DNA of 64,000 nt from Spirosoma aerolatum (GCF_002056795.1 NZ_CP020104.1:4041001-4105000), one strand, 5' to 3'. Numbered from the stretch's first letter, positions 54,547 through 62,622 are shown. Notes: generated by a model from the sequence alone, not told the origin. Program-made: numbers and translations.

Positions 54547-54561
54547 TCCTATACCATAAAC

Positions 54562-54597
54562 AAAAACCGCGTTTCTGGCTTGAAAACGCGGTTTTTT
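54562..54597 (+). terminator. terminator after the recombinase gene
   Basis: AAACCGCGTTT (54564-54574) pairs with AAAACGCGGTTT (54583-54594), followed by T residues, 16 nt past the stop. Confidence 0.85.
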
Positions 54598-54635
54598 CAT
54601 TGTATATTAACCTATCAATCAAGCAGTTATCACTA

Positions 54636-54680
54636 ACAAAAAACCCCAACGCTTCAACTTGCCGGAAGAGCGAAGGGGTT
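54636..54680 (-). terminator. hairpin with U tract on the minus strand
   Basis: AACCCC...GCTTC (54643-54655) pairs with GAAG...GGGGTT (54665-54680) with a small internal mismatch; read on the minus strand it ends in TTTTTTG. No minus-strand gene ends here. It also overlaps the leader of the next plus-strand gene. Confidence 0.5.
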
Positions 54681-54705
54681 GTAAACACCTAAAACAGCAG
54701 TTCAA

Positions 54706-55026
54706 ATGTCTACCCCGCAAAAGTATGTGGGTAGGGGCACTTATGCAAGTGGCTCTCCCTTTCGTGGTCATCAGTACCGCACCCAGGTGTATTTACTGGT
54801 TCACAACATCGCCAAACTCAGTGGTGACGCTGAATCCGAAGTCTGGAAACGCATTTACAACCAGGTTCACGCCTACTATGGGATCTACTTACCTGGTCTA
54901 CCCAAGAACCGGCGTGAATCCCTTCTTCGTGTGGCCGAGCGTCACGACGTGCTGGATAAGGTGTACCTGGTAGCCCAGGCCGAACGAGCGCACTACTGGC
55001 CAACCGATGAAGGAGAAATCGATTAA
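54706..55026 (+). CDS. small protein with ORF6C-like phage domain
   Basis: 106 residues. Residues ~35-90 (HNIAKLSGDAESEVWKRIYN...YYGIYLPGLPKNRRESLL) resemble the ORF6C/KilA-C type domain at the end of phage antirepressors, where a helix-Trp-x-x-hydrophobic-Tyr pattern precedes a YxxLPxxR segment. The usual N-terminal BRO or AntA domain is absent, so it would be a stand-alone version. Followed by a strong terminator, hence its own unit. The domain match is by eye and moderate. Confidence 0.55.
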   Translation: MSTPQKYVGRGTYASGSPFRGHQYRTQVYLLVHNIAKLSGDAESEVWKRIYNQVHAYYGIYLPGLPKNRRESLLRVAERHDVLDKVYLVAQAERAHYWPTDEGEID

Positions 55027-55032
55027 AAATGC

Positions 55033-55058
55033 AGCCTGGTTAATGACCAGGCTTTTTT
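55033..55058 (+). terminator. terminator
   Basis: AGCCTGGT/ACCAGGCT, an 8-bp perfect stem with a short loop and six T residues, 6 nt past the stop of the preceding gene. Confidence 0.9.
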
Positions 55059-55164
55059 ATTGAAAATCTCCTTCTATGGCCATTTCCTAATTAATACATT
55101 CAAAACCTAATAAATAACATATGTTTACAGGTATTATTTAAAATGGTTTTACTGGTCAGATGAT

Positions 55165-55422
55165 ATGTACATGGTAGCTGCAACCACGATCAATCCAGAA
55201 GGGGAGCTTTACCCCTTCATGCTACTCAATTATGACGTAGAGGTTGCACTTGATTTACTGACACGAATGCTGAAAAACGACATTCAACTGCTGACCGTTG
55301 CTTTAATTGACTCGCTAGGCAACTATACCTACCTACCCGTCCAAGCCATTGACGGAACGCCCCTAAGCGACCCAATTAAAAAGCTCCAGCACGAGTGGGA
55401 AGAGATTCTATATTGCCATTGA
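55165..55422 (+). CDS. small hypothetical protein
   Basis: 85 residues (or 83 from ATG 55171). One compact alpha/beta unit: VALDLLTRMLKNDIQLLTVALIDSLGNYTYLPVQAI. No signal peptide, membrane helix or recognised motif. It lies between the ORF6C-like gene and an exported protein gene on the same strand. Composition looks coding, but the function is unknown. Confidence 0.55.
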   Translation: MYMVAATTINPEGELYPFMLLNYDVEVALDLLTRMLKNDIQLLTVALIDSLGNYTYLPVQAIDGTPLSDPIKKLQHEWEEILYCH

Positions 55423-55494
55423 TGCCGAAAAGTAAAGTACACATTAGTAAATGGATTGTATTATTATCTTTCCACCCAAAACCATCATATAAAT

Positions 55495-56388
55495 ATGAAA
55501 CAACTTGTCCTACCTATCGCTTTCCTTATTGCTTTATTAACCGTTTCCGCTACCCATGCTCAGGATATTCTGACACTCAAAAATGGCAATGAGATTAAAG
55601 TAAAAGTCCAAGAGATTACCCCTCAAGAAATCAAGTACAAACGATTCGACAACATTAATGGCCCACTGATTACCATTCTAAAAAATACGGCTAGCTCAAT
55701 CAAGTACGAGAATGGTACAACCGAAAATCTTAATGAAACAACCCAGCAGGTTCCCGCCAGCTCCTATGTAAATCCAGACGCCAATACATCGATCAACTAC
55801 GCCCAAACGGGTGGCTTTGGCATTGGCGATGTTGTAAAAACTGACTATTATGGCAGTACATACCAGGGACGAGTTACCGAGATAAACTCAAGAAGGGGTT
55901 CTGCCGTTGTTGATCTTGACAAAAATGGACGAAGTCAGAAAGTAATTCGTCAATTTAAGGAGTTGACATTAGTTGAAAAATCGAAAACCGTTACCGTCGT
56001 ACCATCATCTAATTTCGTTGCCAACACCCCGGACAATGCACCTGTACAGCCAGTCAATCAAAATTATGCTGACCTGTATAATCAAGGCCAAACGGATGCC
56101 AAACGCTACTACAATGGGTATCATGGAGCCGGAACGGGCACGTTTTTAACAACCTTTTTAGTTGGACCAATCTTAGGGCTTATTCCAGCAATCGCCTGTT
56201 CATCGACCGCGCCTAGCCAAGACCGATTAGGTTTTCCAAATAATCAACTTGCCCAAAATAATAACTACTATACCGGTTACACGCAAGAAGCAAAACGCAT
56301 TAAGTCGCGTAAAGTATGGGGGAATTTCGGTATAGCAACCGGCATTTTATTTGGAATTGTAATCGTAGCAAGCGCAACAGCACATTAA
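55495..56388 (+). CDS. exported protein with C-terminal membrane segments
   Basis: 297 residues from ATG 55495, where a signal peptide (LVLPIAFLIALLTVSATHAQ) begins; the 13-residue longer form would precede it. Residues 22-75 (DILTLKNGNEIKVKVQEITPQEIKYKRF) are a beta unit found repeatedly in Bacteroidota envelope proteins. A basic central part (VEKSKTVTVV) follows, then two hydrophobic segments (TFLTTFLVGPILGLIPAIA; FGIATGILFGIVIVASA). Likely cargo or a host-envelope protein, not a virion part. Ends at a bidirectional terminator. Confidence 0.75.
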   Translation: MKQLVLPIAFLIALLTVSATHAQDILTLKNGNEIKVKVQEITPQEIKYKRFDNINGPLITILKNTASSIKYENGTTENLNETTQQVPASSYVNPDANTSINYAQTGGFGIGDVVKTDYYGSTYQGRVTEINSRRGSAVVDLDKNGRSQKVIRQFKELTLVEKSKTVTVVPSSNFVANTPDNAPVQPVNQNYADLYNQGQTDAKRYYNGYHGAGTGTFLTTFLVGPILGLIPAIACSSTAPSQDRLGFPNNQLAQNNNYYTGYTQEAKRIKSRKVWGNFGIATGILFGIVIVASATAH

Positions 56389-56393
56389 TATCA

Positions 56394-56425
56394 AAAAAGC
56401 CCGTCCAGATTTAGACGGGCTTTTT
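56394..56425. terminator. bidirectional terminator
   Basis: AAAAAGCCCGTC (56394-56405) and GACGGGCTTTTT (56414-56425) are exact complements with an A tract on one side and a T tract on the other, between convergent genes; it ends the big minus-strand operon. Confidence 0.92.
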
Positions 56426-56442
56426 AACTACCAACCTATGAT

Positions 56443-56778
56443 CTAAATAAGTGATTTGTTCGATCCGAATAATCGGGAACCTTGTGCCGATGCTGACTGA
56501 ATCGCATTTAATCGCTCCTGAAGAAATGGAGAAATATTGGTCAGTGTATCGATAGATACAGATTGTTTTTGAGGGGATGCCGCAAACAGAGCCGCCAACG
56601 TATTCGTCTTTGATACATCAGTTTGTGTAGCTGGCTGTTGACTCGTGGTTAGGTTCTGCGTCGTTTGCGAAGTTGTCTGAACGGGTTGTTTATTCTTATT
56701 CAGCAACGAATAAATTGCATAGGCAAGGGCAGCAAAGCAAAGAACTAATAGAATCGTGTCTTTCTGGTTTGGTTTCAT
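56443..56778 (-). CDS. small single-span membrane protein with low-complexity linker
   Basis: 111 residues. One N-terminal membrane helix (TILLVLCFAALAYAIYSLL), a Gln/Thr-rich linker (TTSQTTQNLTTSQQPATQT) and a helical C-terminus. Last gene of the minus-strand operon, 18 nt before its terminator. No known family. The anchor-linker-domain layout fits a protein that holds something at a membrane. Confidence 0.7.
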   Translation of the reverse strand: MKPNQKDTILLVLCFAALAYAIYSLLNKNKQPVQTTSQTTQNLTTSQQPATQTDVSKTNTLAALFAASPQKQSVSIDTLTNISPFLQERLNAIQSASAQGSRLFGSNKSLI

Positions 56779-56791
56779 GGTCTTGGTGGTT

Positions 56792-57403
56792 TTAGCTCTT
56801 TTTATTCTTCACAAAAAGCACAATCAATAGGATAGCCAGTACTCCCCAAAGTGAGTACTGAACCAGGCTCAATCGGTCAATTTCCTGATTGGTTTGGTTT
56901 AATACATCTTCCAGTCCGGCAAAATCCGCTTTATATAGCGCGATTTCTTCATTTCGTTTTTCGGTATTGCTTTTCGTCGTATCGATCAGCCCACCAAACA
57001 ACTGACCAACCGTCGATACGGCCAGGCCGATGGCTGTTCCAATACCCGGTAAAGCCGCCGTAAAGGTTCCTACGAGTCCCGATACCGTACGTATATCCGT
57101 AGCCGTATGATCGACGGTATCCGTACTACCCAACTCCTTCAAGGCTTGAGCAATTATCTGTGAACGCTGAATTAAAAGTGTTCTACGACGTTTCAGCCAG
57201 GCCAACCGTTCAGCCGTCGAGTTTCCCGTATAGGGCTGGTTAATTGCTTCAATTAAGGCATTAACCTGTTGGCAACTTTCCGACAATCCAGAAAGCGGAA
57301 CATAGTCAGCCGCCAGGTCTGATTTCAATTTACAGTCCTCATTGATATAGGCAGAATAGAACGGTACTGCGTATTGTGGAAAACCCGTCGCATTCAGTTG
57401 CAT
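56792..57403 (-). CDS. membrane protein with amphipathic glycine-rich core
   Basis: 203 residues. The N-terminal ~100 residues are helical and soluble. A central hydrophobic Gly/Ala stretch (LVGTFTAALPGIGTAIGLAVSTVGQLFGGL) could insert in a membrane. A coiled-coil segment follows, and a C-terminal helix (YSLWGVLAILLIVLFV) ends in KNKKS. No known family. It overlaps no gene but is 3 nt from the next, as expected for one transcript. Confidence 0.7.
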   Translation of the reverse strand: MQLNATGFPQYAVPFYSAYINEDCKLKSDLAADYVPLSGLSESCQQVNALIEAINQPYTGNSTAERLAWLKRRRTLLIQRSQIIAQALKELGSTDTVDHTATDIRTVSGLVGTFTAALPGIGTAIGLAVSTVGQLFGGLIDTTKSNTEKRNEEIALYKADFAGLEDVLNQTNQEIDRLSLVQYSLWGVLAILLIVLFVKNKKS

Positions 57404-57406
57404 AGC

Positions 57407-57904
57407 TCATTTACGTTTAGCCATGATCATTGCAATGACAATGACGATGGCACCAATCAGAATATAGGTCGTATTAATCTGAAAACCAGCCCCACCACTA
57501 CCCCCATTACCTGTATTGGTAGTAGTCAGGTTATTGGTTCCGGTTCCAGGATCAGGCATTGGCGTGCTGTTATCGCTTGTATAGTTATCCCCCAATTGCT
57601 GTTCGTTACTCAAATTCATTTTGCTGAGTACGGAATTAGTCGCTAGTAGATTGACGTAGTTACTACTCAAGAAATTGGGATCAAGATGTTCTTTCCACTG
57701 GTTCAGATTCGTAGCCGATTGAACGATTTCATGTCCACCCCAACTACCCAGTGACGTTGAAGCGGTCAAGATCCACACATCATACTTAGCCACATAGCGA
57801 ACCCGCCAGGTATAGGTTTCCGCAACAAATTGAGGATTAAACGGCCCCCCTTCAAAATGACCAGTTACCCAGGTACCCACTATATCACCACTCTTATAGC
57901 CCAT
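57407..57904 (-). CDS. C-terminally anchored protein with Gly/Thr/Asn linker
   Basis: 165 residues. A compact Trp/Tyr-rich N-terminal domain (~1-75, GTWVTGHFEGG, YTWRVRYVAKYDVW), a Ser/Thr/Gly/Asn linker (TGTNNLTTTNTGNGGSGG), one membrane helix (YILIGAIVIVIAMIM) and a basic tail AKRK. No signal peptide is seen. The order domain, flexible linker, anchor, basic tail resembles phage adsorption or minor coat proteins, but I claim no homology. Confidence 0.7.
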   Translation of the reverse strand: MGYKSGDIVGTWVTGHFEGGPFNPQFVAETYTWRVRYVAKYDVWILTASTSLGSWGGHEIVQSATNLNQWKEHLDPNFLSSNYVNLLATNSVLSKMNLSNEQQLGDNYTSDNSTPMPDPGTGTNNLTTTNTGNGGSGGAGFQINTTYILIGAIVIVIAMIMAKRK

Positions 57905-57915
57905 AATCCAAATTG

Positions 57916-58374
57916 TTAAAGTATTCTAGGATAGTTTTGTCTAATCATGTCTCGTAGGCTCCCCGGCGTTACACCGGCCAACCCATGTGGTACTTGTACC
58001 GGTGTGTGCATAAGAGCCTGGTACACCAGCTCCGCGCACGTCCACGCATCCGGCCGCTCACTTCCAAACGGGAGGCCATAGGTCAGGTAGATACTTTTCC
58101 AGTCATAGCCCTTTCCCAGTTGTGACTTTAGGAAGGTTGCCACGTCTGATGTATCGAACTCACCCAGGTCGTATATCTCAAAGTACTGTGGGTACCGTAT
58201 CGTGTTTGTTGTTGGCCGGATCGCTACGCCACCGGTGACTACCCAGCTCGATACAGACATGGCCGCTTCTGGATCGATCAGTTCACAATGAATCCAGTTC
58301 GAGCCGGTAAAACCAGCGATGATCATACCGGGTATATCATTGTCGTGAAACCGATTCTTAAACGCAATCCACAT
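57916..58374 (-). CDS. permuted NlpC/P60 (YaeF/YiiX-like) papain-fold protein
   Basis: 152 residues. NWIHCELID puts a catalytic-type His29 ahead of the Cys, and DAWTCAELVYQA puts Cys113 on the later helix; this His-before-Cys order is that of the permuted YaeF/YiiX group. These act on amide or ester bonds in peptides, cell wall or lipids. Its ATG shares one base with the stop of the metallopeptidase gene upstream (TAATG), so they are coupled. Confidence 0.68.
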   Translation of the reverse strand: MWIAFKNRFHDNDIPGMIIAGFTGSNWIHCELIDPEAAMSVSSWVVTGGVAIRPTTNTIRYPQYFEIYDLGEFDTSDVATFLKSQLGKGYDWKSIYLTYGLPFGSERPDAWTCAELVYQALMHTPVQVPHGLAGVTPGSLRDMIRQNYPRIL

Positions 58375-59360
58375 TAGTTACTAGCCAGTTTTGCAATGTC
58401 CCGCATCAATTTATCCACTAGCGGCCGGATGCGTGAAAACTCCGTTTGCGTCTGATAACAGCCCATTGTTTTGGCGAGCCGTTTGTACTTCTCCTTATGC
58501 AAAAAGGTGTTGGTTATCCCTTTTTCGCGCATTTTGTAATTGACCCACACTTCAAACAGACGCGCCCAAAGCTCGTTGTGTCGAAGCCAGTACGAATCGG
58601 ATTCCCCTTTCTTCACTAGCCCGTCCCGCATTTTATTGTACGAGCCGGTTTGCTGAATGGCCTTGATGATTTCTGTCATTTGATACCGTAATGAGCCTTT
58701 TTTATAGACATTTTTGGTAATCAAACTCGTATCATGGCCATAGGTGAGTGAGCGGTAAAAGCGGTCCTGTTCGACGTAGGTACCAAAGAAATAATCGATG
58801 GCATGGCCGTACTCGTGCGCCAGGGCACCCACCCCACCGGTTTCAATGAACTTGGTTTTTTTATCGACATCGATCTTTTGGCCGGTCAGGGGATTGATGA
58901 TGTAGCGTTTGTAGCGCGTGAGGTTAATCATCATCGTATCCGGCTCAAAATGCCCGGCCGCGTGCTGGTAGCCACGGGCACCAAACGCAATGCCGATGGT
59001 CCCACTGAAGCCAATATTGGTGTAGCCTACGATTTTGCTTAGGTCCGACAACGCAATGACCAAAGCAGCCAGGTAATTGTAGGCATCATCGTTGGTGAGC
59101 CACCGGCCGAACTCAATGCCCTTTAAGCGGAACTTGAGCACCGCCCGGTTTATATCGACGGTTGAAACCGCCCGATTGGTTTTGGAAAAACCCCGGTACA
59201 CCTGGGTAAATCCGTTTTCATCCCAGTAGTCATTTAGCCGGCTACCAACACTAATCCGGGTGTTGGTATCGACGCTGTATTTTTTACTCCCAAAGGTCGG
59301 AACCAGACCAAGCCGGGTTTCAATTTTACTGAGTTTGGCGATGGGTTTCTTAAGGATCAT
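58374..59360 (-). CDS. HExxH metallopeptidase-like protein (LPD-type)
   Basis: 328 residues from ATG 59360; the TTG 6 nt earlier is less likely. GALAHEYGHAID gives His182-Glu183-x-x-His186, a zincin site, with WLRHNELWARLFEVWV (a possible third ligand Glu) 80-90 residues later. This spacing and sequence resemble the large polyvalent-protein associated metallopeptidase domains of phages and conjugative elements, here as a separate protein. No signal peptide. Could cut a capsid or host protein; target unknown. Confidence 0.75.
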   Translation of the reverse strand: MILKKPIAKLSKIETRLGLVPTFGSKKYSVDTNTRISVGSRLNDYWDENGFTQVYRGFSKTNRAVSTVDINRAVLKFRLKGIEFGRWLTNDDAYNYLAALVIALSDLSKIVGYTNIGFSGTIGIAFGARGYQHAAGHFEPDTMMINLTRYKRYIINPLTGQKIDVDKKTKFIETGGVGALAHEYGHAIDYFFGTYVEQDRFYRSLTYGHDTSLITKNVYKKGSLRYQMTEIIKAIQQTGSYNKMRDGLVKKGESDSYWLRHNELWARLFEVWVNYKMREKGITNTFLHKEKYKRLAKTMGCYQTQTEFSRIRPLVDKLMRDIAKLASN

Positions 59361-59421
59361 AACCAAATAATATTTTTTACCATGGGCGGTGCAGCAGCTG
59401 CGATCGATTTAGAAAATTTCG

Positions 59422-59952
59422 TCAAAAGCCGTTTTTGAACAGATTTATTGCGGGGGGCAAGAGAACCCCCACAACCACCCCAATGGACAAAGCCCCGATA
59501 CGAGCGGTCCAACCCAGCCGCTTGGCATCCCGGATGATCGATCCGAAATTTGATACCTTGCTTTGCGCCTGGTTCACGGACTGAGTAGTGGCTTGGGTAG
59601 TCGCAATGGTTTTCTGAATGGTCCCTTTAACTGTTTGCAAACTATCTCGAAGTCTATTAATCGTCGAATGACTTTTGGCTTCAAGCTGACTGATGGCTTG
59701 TTCACAGTCGATCAGTTGGGCTTGTTGTGCCGCAATCACCTGGTCAGCATCCGAAAACGAAAGCGCAAGCAGCGTCCTACGCGCCAGGTCTAATTTTTGG
59801 TATTCGCTCCGGGAAATGGTTGTATCGATAGAAAGCGGCCGAGCCGGTAGCGAAGAGAGATTGGGCAAGGGAATCCCCTGCCCAACTACCGACAGACTAA
59901 TTAACCCACTAAATACAATTCCCACGCAGAGTAATGAAAGAAAGCGTATCAT
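59422..59952 (-). CDS. exported coiled-coil protein with C-terminal membrane helix
   Basis: 176 residues. A signal peptide (LLCVGIVFSGLISLSVVGQG), a coiled coil (~55-140, DQVIAAQQAQLIDCEQAISQL, RLRDSLQTVKG), and a C-terminal membrane helix (IGALSIGVVVGVLLPPAI). Paired with the next coiled-coil membrane gene by a 4-nt overlap. The two together look like a periplasm-spanning pair, as in phage spanins, but no homology is visible. Confidence 0.72.
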   Translation of the reverse strand: MIRFLSLLCVGIVFSGLISLSVVGQGIPLPNLSSLPARPLSIDTTISRSEYQKLDLARRTLLALSFSDADQVIAAQQAQLIDCEQAISQLEAKSHSTINRLRDSLQTVKGTIQKTIATTQATTQSVNQAQSKVSNFGSIIRDAKRLGWTARIGALSIGVVVGVLLPPAINLFKNGF

Positions 59953-60335
59953 CTGACTTGATTTTGAATGGCCTGTAAGCGTTTCTTTTGCTGATTGTAT
60001 TGATCCAGCTTTACAGCCGTCTGTTTATCCATTTCGCGCTTAATCGCCTGGTAGCGGCCATTTATGAGGCTTACTGAGTCAGATAGATCGAGTAATCCAG
60101 CATCTAGCCTGTTAACGGTACCGATAGCGGCCTGTAAGTCCGTTTTCGTTGTTTTCAATTCAGCATCAACGATATGCAATTGGGCTTGCACCTGCCGGGT
60201 TTCGGCAAGTGCCTGGTTTAGTTTGGCAGACAATTGGTTCGGCCGGAACACTTCGGTGTAGACGATGTAAGCCAATATCAGCAGTACGCAGACCGGCGTG
60301 AGCTTGCTGGTTAGAAAGTCCAGTACAGCTCTCAT
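59949..60335 (-). CDS. N-anchored coiled-coil protein
   Basis: 128 residues. One membrane helix (LTPVCVLLILAYIVYTEVF) followed by ~95 residues of coiled coil with regular hydrophobic heptads (LSAKLNQALAETRQVQAQL, TKTDLQAAIGTVNRL) and a basic end. Overlaps both neighbours by 4 nt. Likely a partner of the coiled-coil protein at 59422-59952. Confidence 0.72.
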   Translation of the reverse strand: MRAVLDFLTSKLTPVCVLLILAYIVYTEVFRPNQLSAKLNQALAETRQVQAQLHIVDAELKTTKTDLQAAIGTVNRLDAGLLDLSDSVSLINGRYQAIKREMDKQTAVKLDQYNQQKKRLQAIQNQVR

Positions 60336-60523
60336 CTCTTTTTCTTGCTGTTTCTATCGACGTACTTAAAACTTTGCTTAAGGGCTGACTTCCAGCCCAG
60401 ATTATAGACCTTCACGGTTTTGGTCGTGTGCCCGGATTCCGAACGAATTTTCTTCGCATGTTCGACGGCCTTAACCAGTCGAGCGGTTTGTTTGCGAAAG
60501 GCAGGAGATAATTTACGTGCCAT
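60332..60523 (-). CDS. very basic 63-residue protein
   Basis: 63 residues with about 20 Lys/Arg/His and few acids (ARKLSPAFRKQTARLVKAVE, ending DRNSKKKR). No zinc motif, no membrane helix. Size and charge suit a nucleic-acid-binding or DNA-condensing protein. Tightly packed between an SGNH hydrolase gene and a coiled-coil gene. Function inferred from charge only. Confidence 0.65.
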   Translation of the reverse strand: MARKLSPAFRKQTARLVKAVEHAKKIRSESGHTTKTVKVYNLGWKSALKQSFKYVDRNSKKKR

Positions 60524-60536
60524 GATGTAGAAAAAT

Positions 60537-61937
60537 TTAAGTGGCTGATTGAGTCGTTGGTTGTTGATCGAGTAGGGTTTTGACCACCCCGATTCGTTTA
60601 CCCAGCCCGAACGCGACCAGTGCTAAGAGGATCAGAGCCGGTACAATTTTTCGGGCAACCAGCAGCGCAATAACGATCCCGACCAGAGCCGCCCAAATCG
60701 CCGTCCCTCCAGAGGGCACATAAGCCCCGACATTGGCCAGGCTAAACACCGTTCCATTCGCTACGTTGCTGGTATAGTCCGCACTCAGTGTGGATGGCTT
60801 GCCCGATGTTTTCCCCGCAATGGCCAGAAACGCATTCGCCCATAATTCCCCATAGGCCGTAAAATCCGACGGTTGCAAATGCACCTTATCGGTTCGATTG
60901 GCCCTAGCCGCCCGAAGTGCCAGTAGGTCAGCCCCGACGTAGTTAGCCGAATTGGAGCCGATCACATCCTGAGCACCAGCCCGGATGTGGCTCACGTCCA
61001 CGCTGTTCGCGCCTTCGCCAGCATCTTCGAGGGCAATTAAAATGGGTAGGGTGGGAAGGTTGAACGTGGTGCGGGTATGGTTCAGTACGTCGTTAAACTG
61101 ATCCTTGAATTGCTGACGCGTGCTCACGTCACGGTCATTGACCCCGTGGTGAATCAGGATCGCCCGGATACCCGTTACCGGAATATACTTCGACAGCGTT
61201 GCTTTCAACGTCTGATAGGGCATTCCCTTTTTGTAGTCGATAAAACCATGCTCAAAGGGCTGGTTGTTAATGACCTTCCAGTTCTGTTGAATATTCGAGC
61301 CACCAAAGGCCGTATTGAACAGCAGCACCGGCACGCCTAAACTCGCAGCGAGTTTATTGCCGAACGGCCCCCAGGCATAGGGACCAGAGCCGTAGGGTGC
61401 AATCTTTGAGGTAGCCGAAAGGGGCGAAAAGGTGAAGGGTAAGTTTTCCTCTTTGGCATCGGTATCGTTGTAGTTGACCGACCGAACGCGCGGATCTGGA
61501 TTGTCGTACAGGGCATCGGCCGTGCCTTGCGCAACCGAATGGCCAAACACGACAAACACATCACCGACCCCTACCCGCTCCATCGACGTGCTACTGATGA
61601 TCATGGAACCTTGCTTGATCTCCACTTTCATGGAATAGTCCCCACCGGTGAGCCGGATCGCTCCCTTACAGTGACCCGATTGTATCGTTCCTAATTCAAC
61701 TTGGTTAACCGCTTTTCCCCCTTGCACGGGACTAAACGAGATGAGCACGGTTGCCCCTTCGGTGTTGTCGGATTGAATGTCAATCGGTACCAGGGCTTTA
61801 TTATCCGAATCCCGTTGGTAGACGATGTTTTGATACGGGAGAACAATATGCGGAGTGATGTTTGCAGACATGACGTATTTCGTATGGGTGAGTAGCAGGG
61901 TAAACACAGCGACCAGGCCCAATCGGACGGTTGCCAA
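60537..61937 (-). CDS. SGNH/GDSL hydrolase (sialate O-acetylesterase-like) with C-terminal membrane helices
   Basis: 466 residues from a TTG at 61937, which keeps a signal-like N-terminus (LGLVAVFTLLLTH); ATG at 61871 is the alternative. SGNH blocks: VFGHSVAQG (Ser134 in the long form), GGSNIQ, HHGVNDRD (the GxND block) and DKVHLQPSDF (Asp and His). Blocks I, III and V are intact, so an esterase acting on acylated glycans is likely. The last ~80 residues hold two membrane helices, unusual for the family. Confidence 0.82.
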   Translation of the reverse strand: MATVRLGLVAVFTLLLTHTKYVMSANITPHIVLPYQNIVYQRDSDNKALVPIDIQSDNTEGATVLISFSPVQGGKAVNQVELGTIQSGHCKGAIRLTGGDYSMKVEIKQGSMIISSTSMERVGVGDVFVVFGHSVAQGTADALYDNPDPRVRSVNYNDTDAKEENLPFTFSPLSATSKIAPYGSGPYAWGPFGNKLAASLGVPVLLFNTAFGGSNIQQNWKVINNQPFEHGFIDYKKGMPYQTLKATLSKYIPVTGIRAILIHHGVNDRDVSTRQQFKDQFNDVLNHTRTTFNLPTLPILIALEDAGEGANSVDVSHIRAGAQDVIGSNSANYVGADLLALRAARANRTDKVHLQPSDFTAYGELWANAFLAIAGKTSGKPSTLSADYTSNVANGTVFSLANVGAYVPSGGTAIWAALVGIVIALLVARKIVPALILLALVAFGLGKRIGVVKTLLDQQPTTQSAT

Positions 61938-61949
61938 GCGTGAATTCGT

Positions 61950-62618
61950 TTACGATAGTGAATCCAGCAGCCCGTTTTTCCCTACCAGTTTGAGAATATA
62001 ATTACCTGTTTCCGTGGCTTTTGCCTTCGCTTCACTTAAGACACCGGCAAAGGTTTTCGCTTTAATTTTGTAGAAGTACCCAGCGTTATACCGAAACACC
62101 ACTTTATCCCACCGGATCAATCGTTCGGTCAAGGATAGAAAATCCGTGCTTTCGTCGATGAGCCGTCCCAGGAGCATAGCCCCGATTAACAGGTTGATTT
62201 CAGGGTTTATGACATCCGAAGCCACTAGCTTGGTATTCCCTGCCTTTTCATCGCCCAGGTATCGGAGCTTGCGAATATTGACCAATTTCGTGCCCAGGTA
62301 CCCACCAAGTACATCTAACTGCTCATCACTCACCCGGTTGTCTTTATTGTCCAGGTGAATGGTCGTTACGCAGGTATCGGGCGTGAGCTGCATCAGACCC
62401 ACCGCGCCGGCACTACTTTTGGCCGAAGGATTCCCGGCTGACTCGATAAAACAAAAAGCCTCAATGACGGCCGAAGGCACATTGGTAAGCTGGGAAGCCT
62501 GTTGGATGAAGGTGCCGTATTGATTACGGATCGTCCGTACAATATCCATGTTTCCAACAGCTTGCGAGGCTGTATAGTACATTTCGGCCGTCATAGGGGC
62601 GCGGCTAATCAGTGTCAT
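61950..62618 (-). CDS. lytic transglycosylase (SLT domain)
   Basis: 222 residues, no clear signal. AFCFIESAGNPSAKSSAGAVGLMQLTP is the SLT signature, with catalytic Glu59 and the GLMQL stretch (given in parts here: FCFIESAGNP and GAVGLMQLTP). The C-terminal part is helical with VVFRYNAGYFYKI, the typical AYNAG-like motif. It cleaves the peptidoglycan sugar backbone. In phages such enzymes open a local hole for entry or assembly. Confidence 0.88.
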   Translation of the reverse strand: MTLISRAPMTAEMYYTASQAVGNMDIVRTIRNQYGTFIQQASQLTNVPSAVIEAFCFIESAGNPSAKSSAGAVGLMQLTPDTCVTTIHLDNKDNRVSDEQLDVLGGYLGTKLVNIRKLRYLGDEKAGNTKLVASDVINPEINLLIGAMLLGRLIDESTDFLSLTERLIRWDKVVFRYNAGYFYKIKAKTFAGVLSEAKAKATETGNYILKLVGKNGLLDSLS

Positions 62619-62622
62619 ACCG

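Noticed and set aside
54455..54688. 77-codon minus-strand frame at the end of the recombinase gene
   Set aside because: Crosses the recombinase coding end, its terminator and the next hairpin; no coding character.
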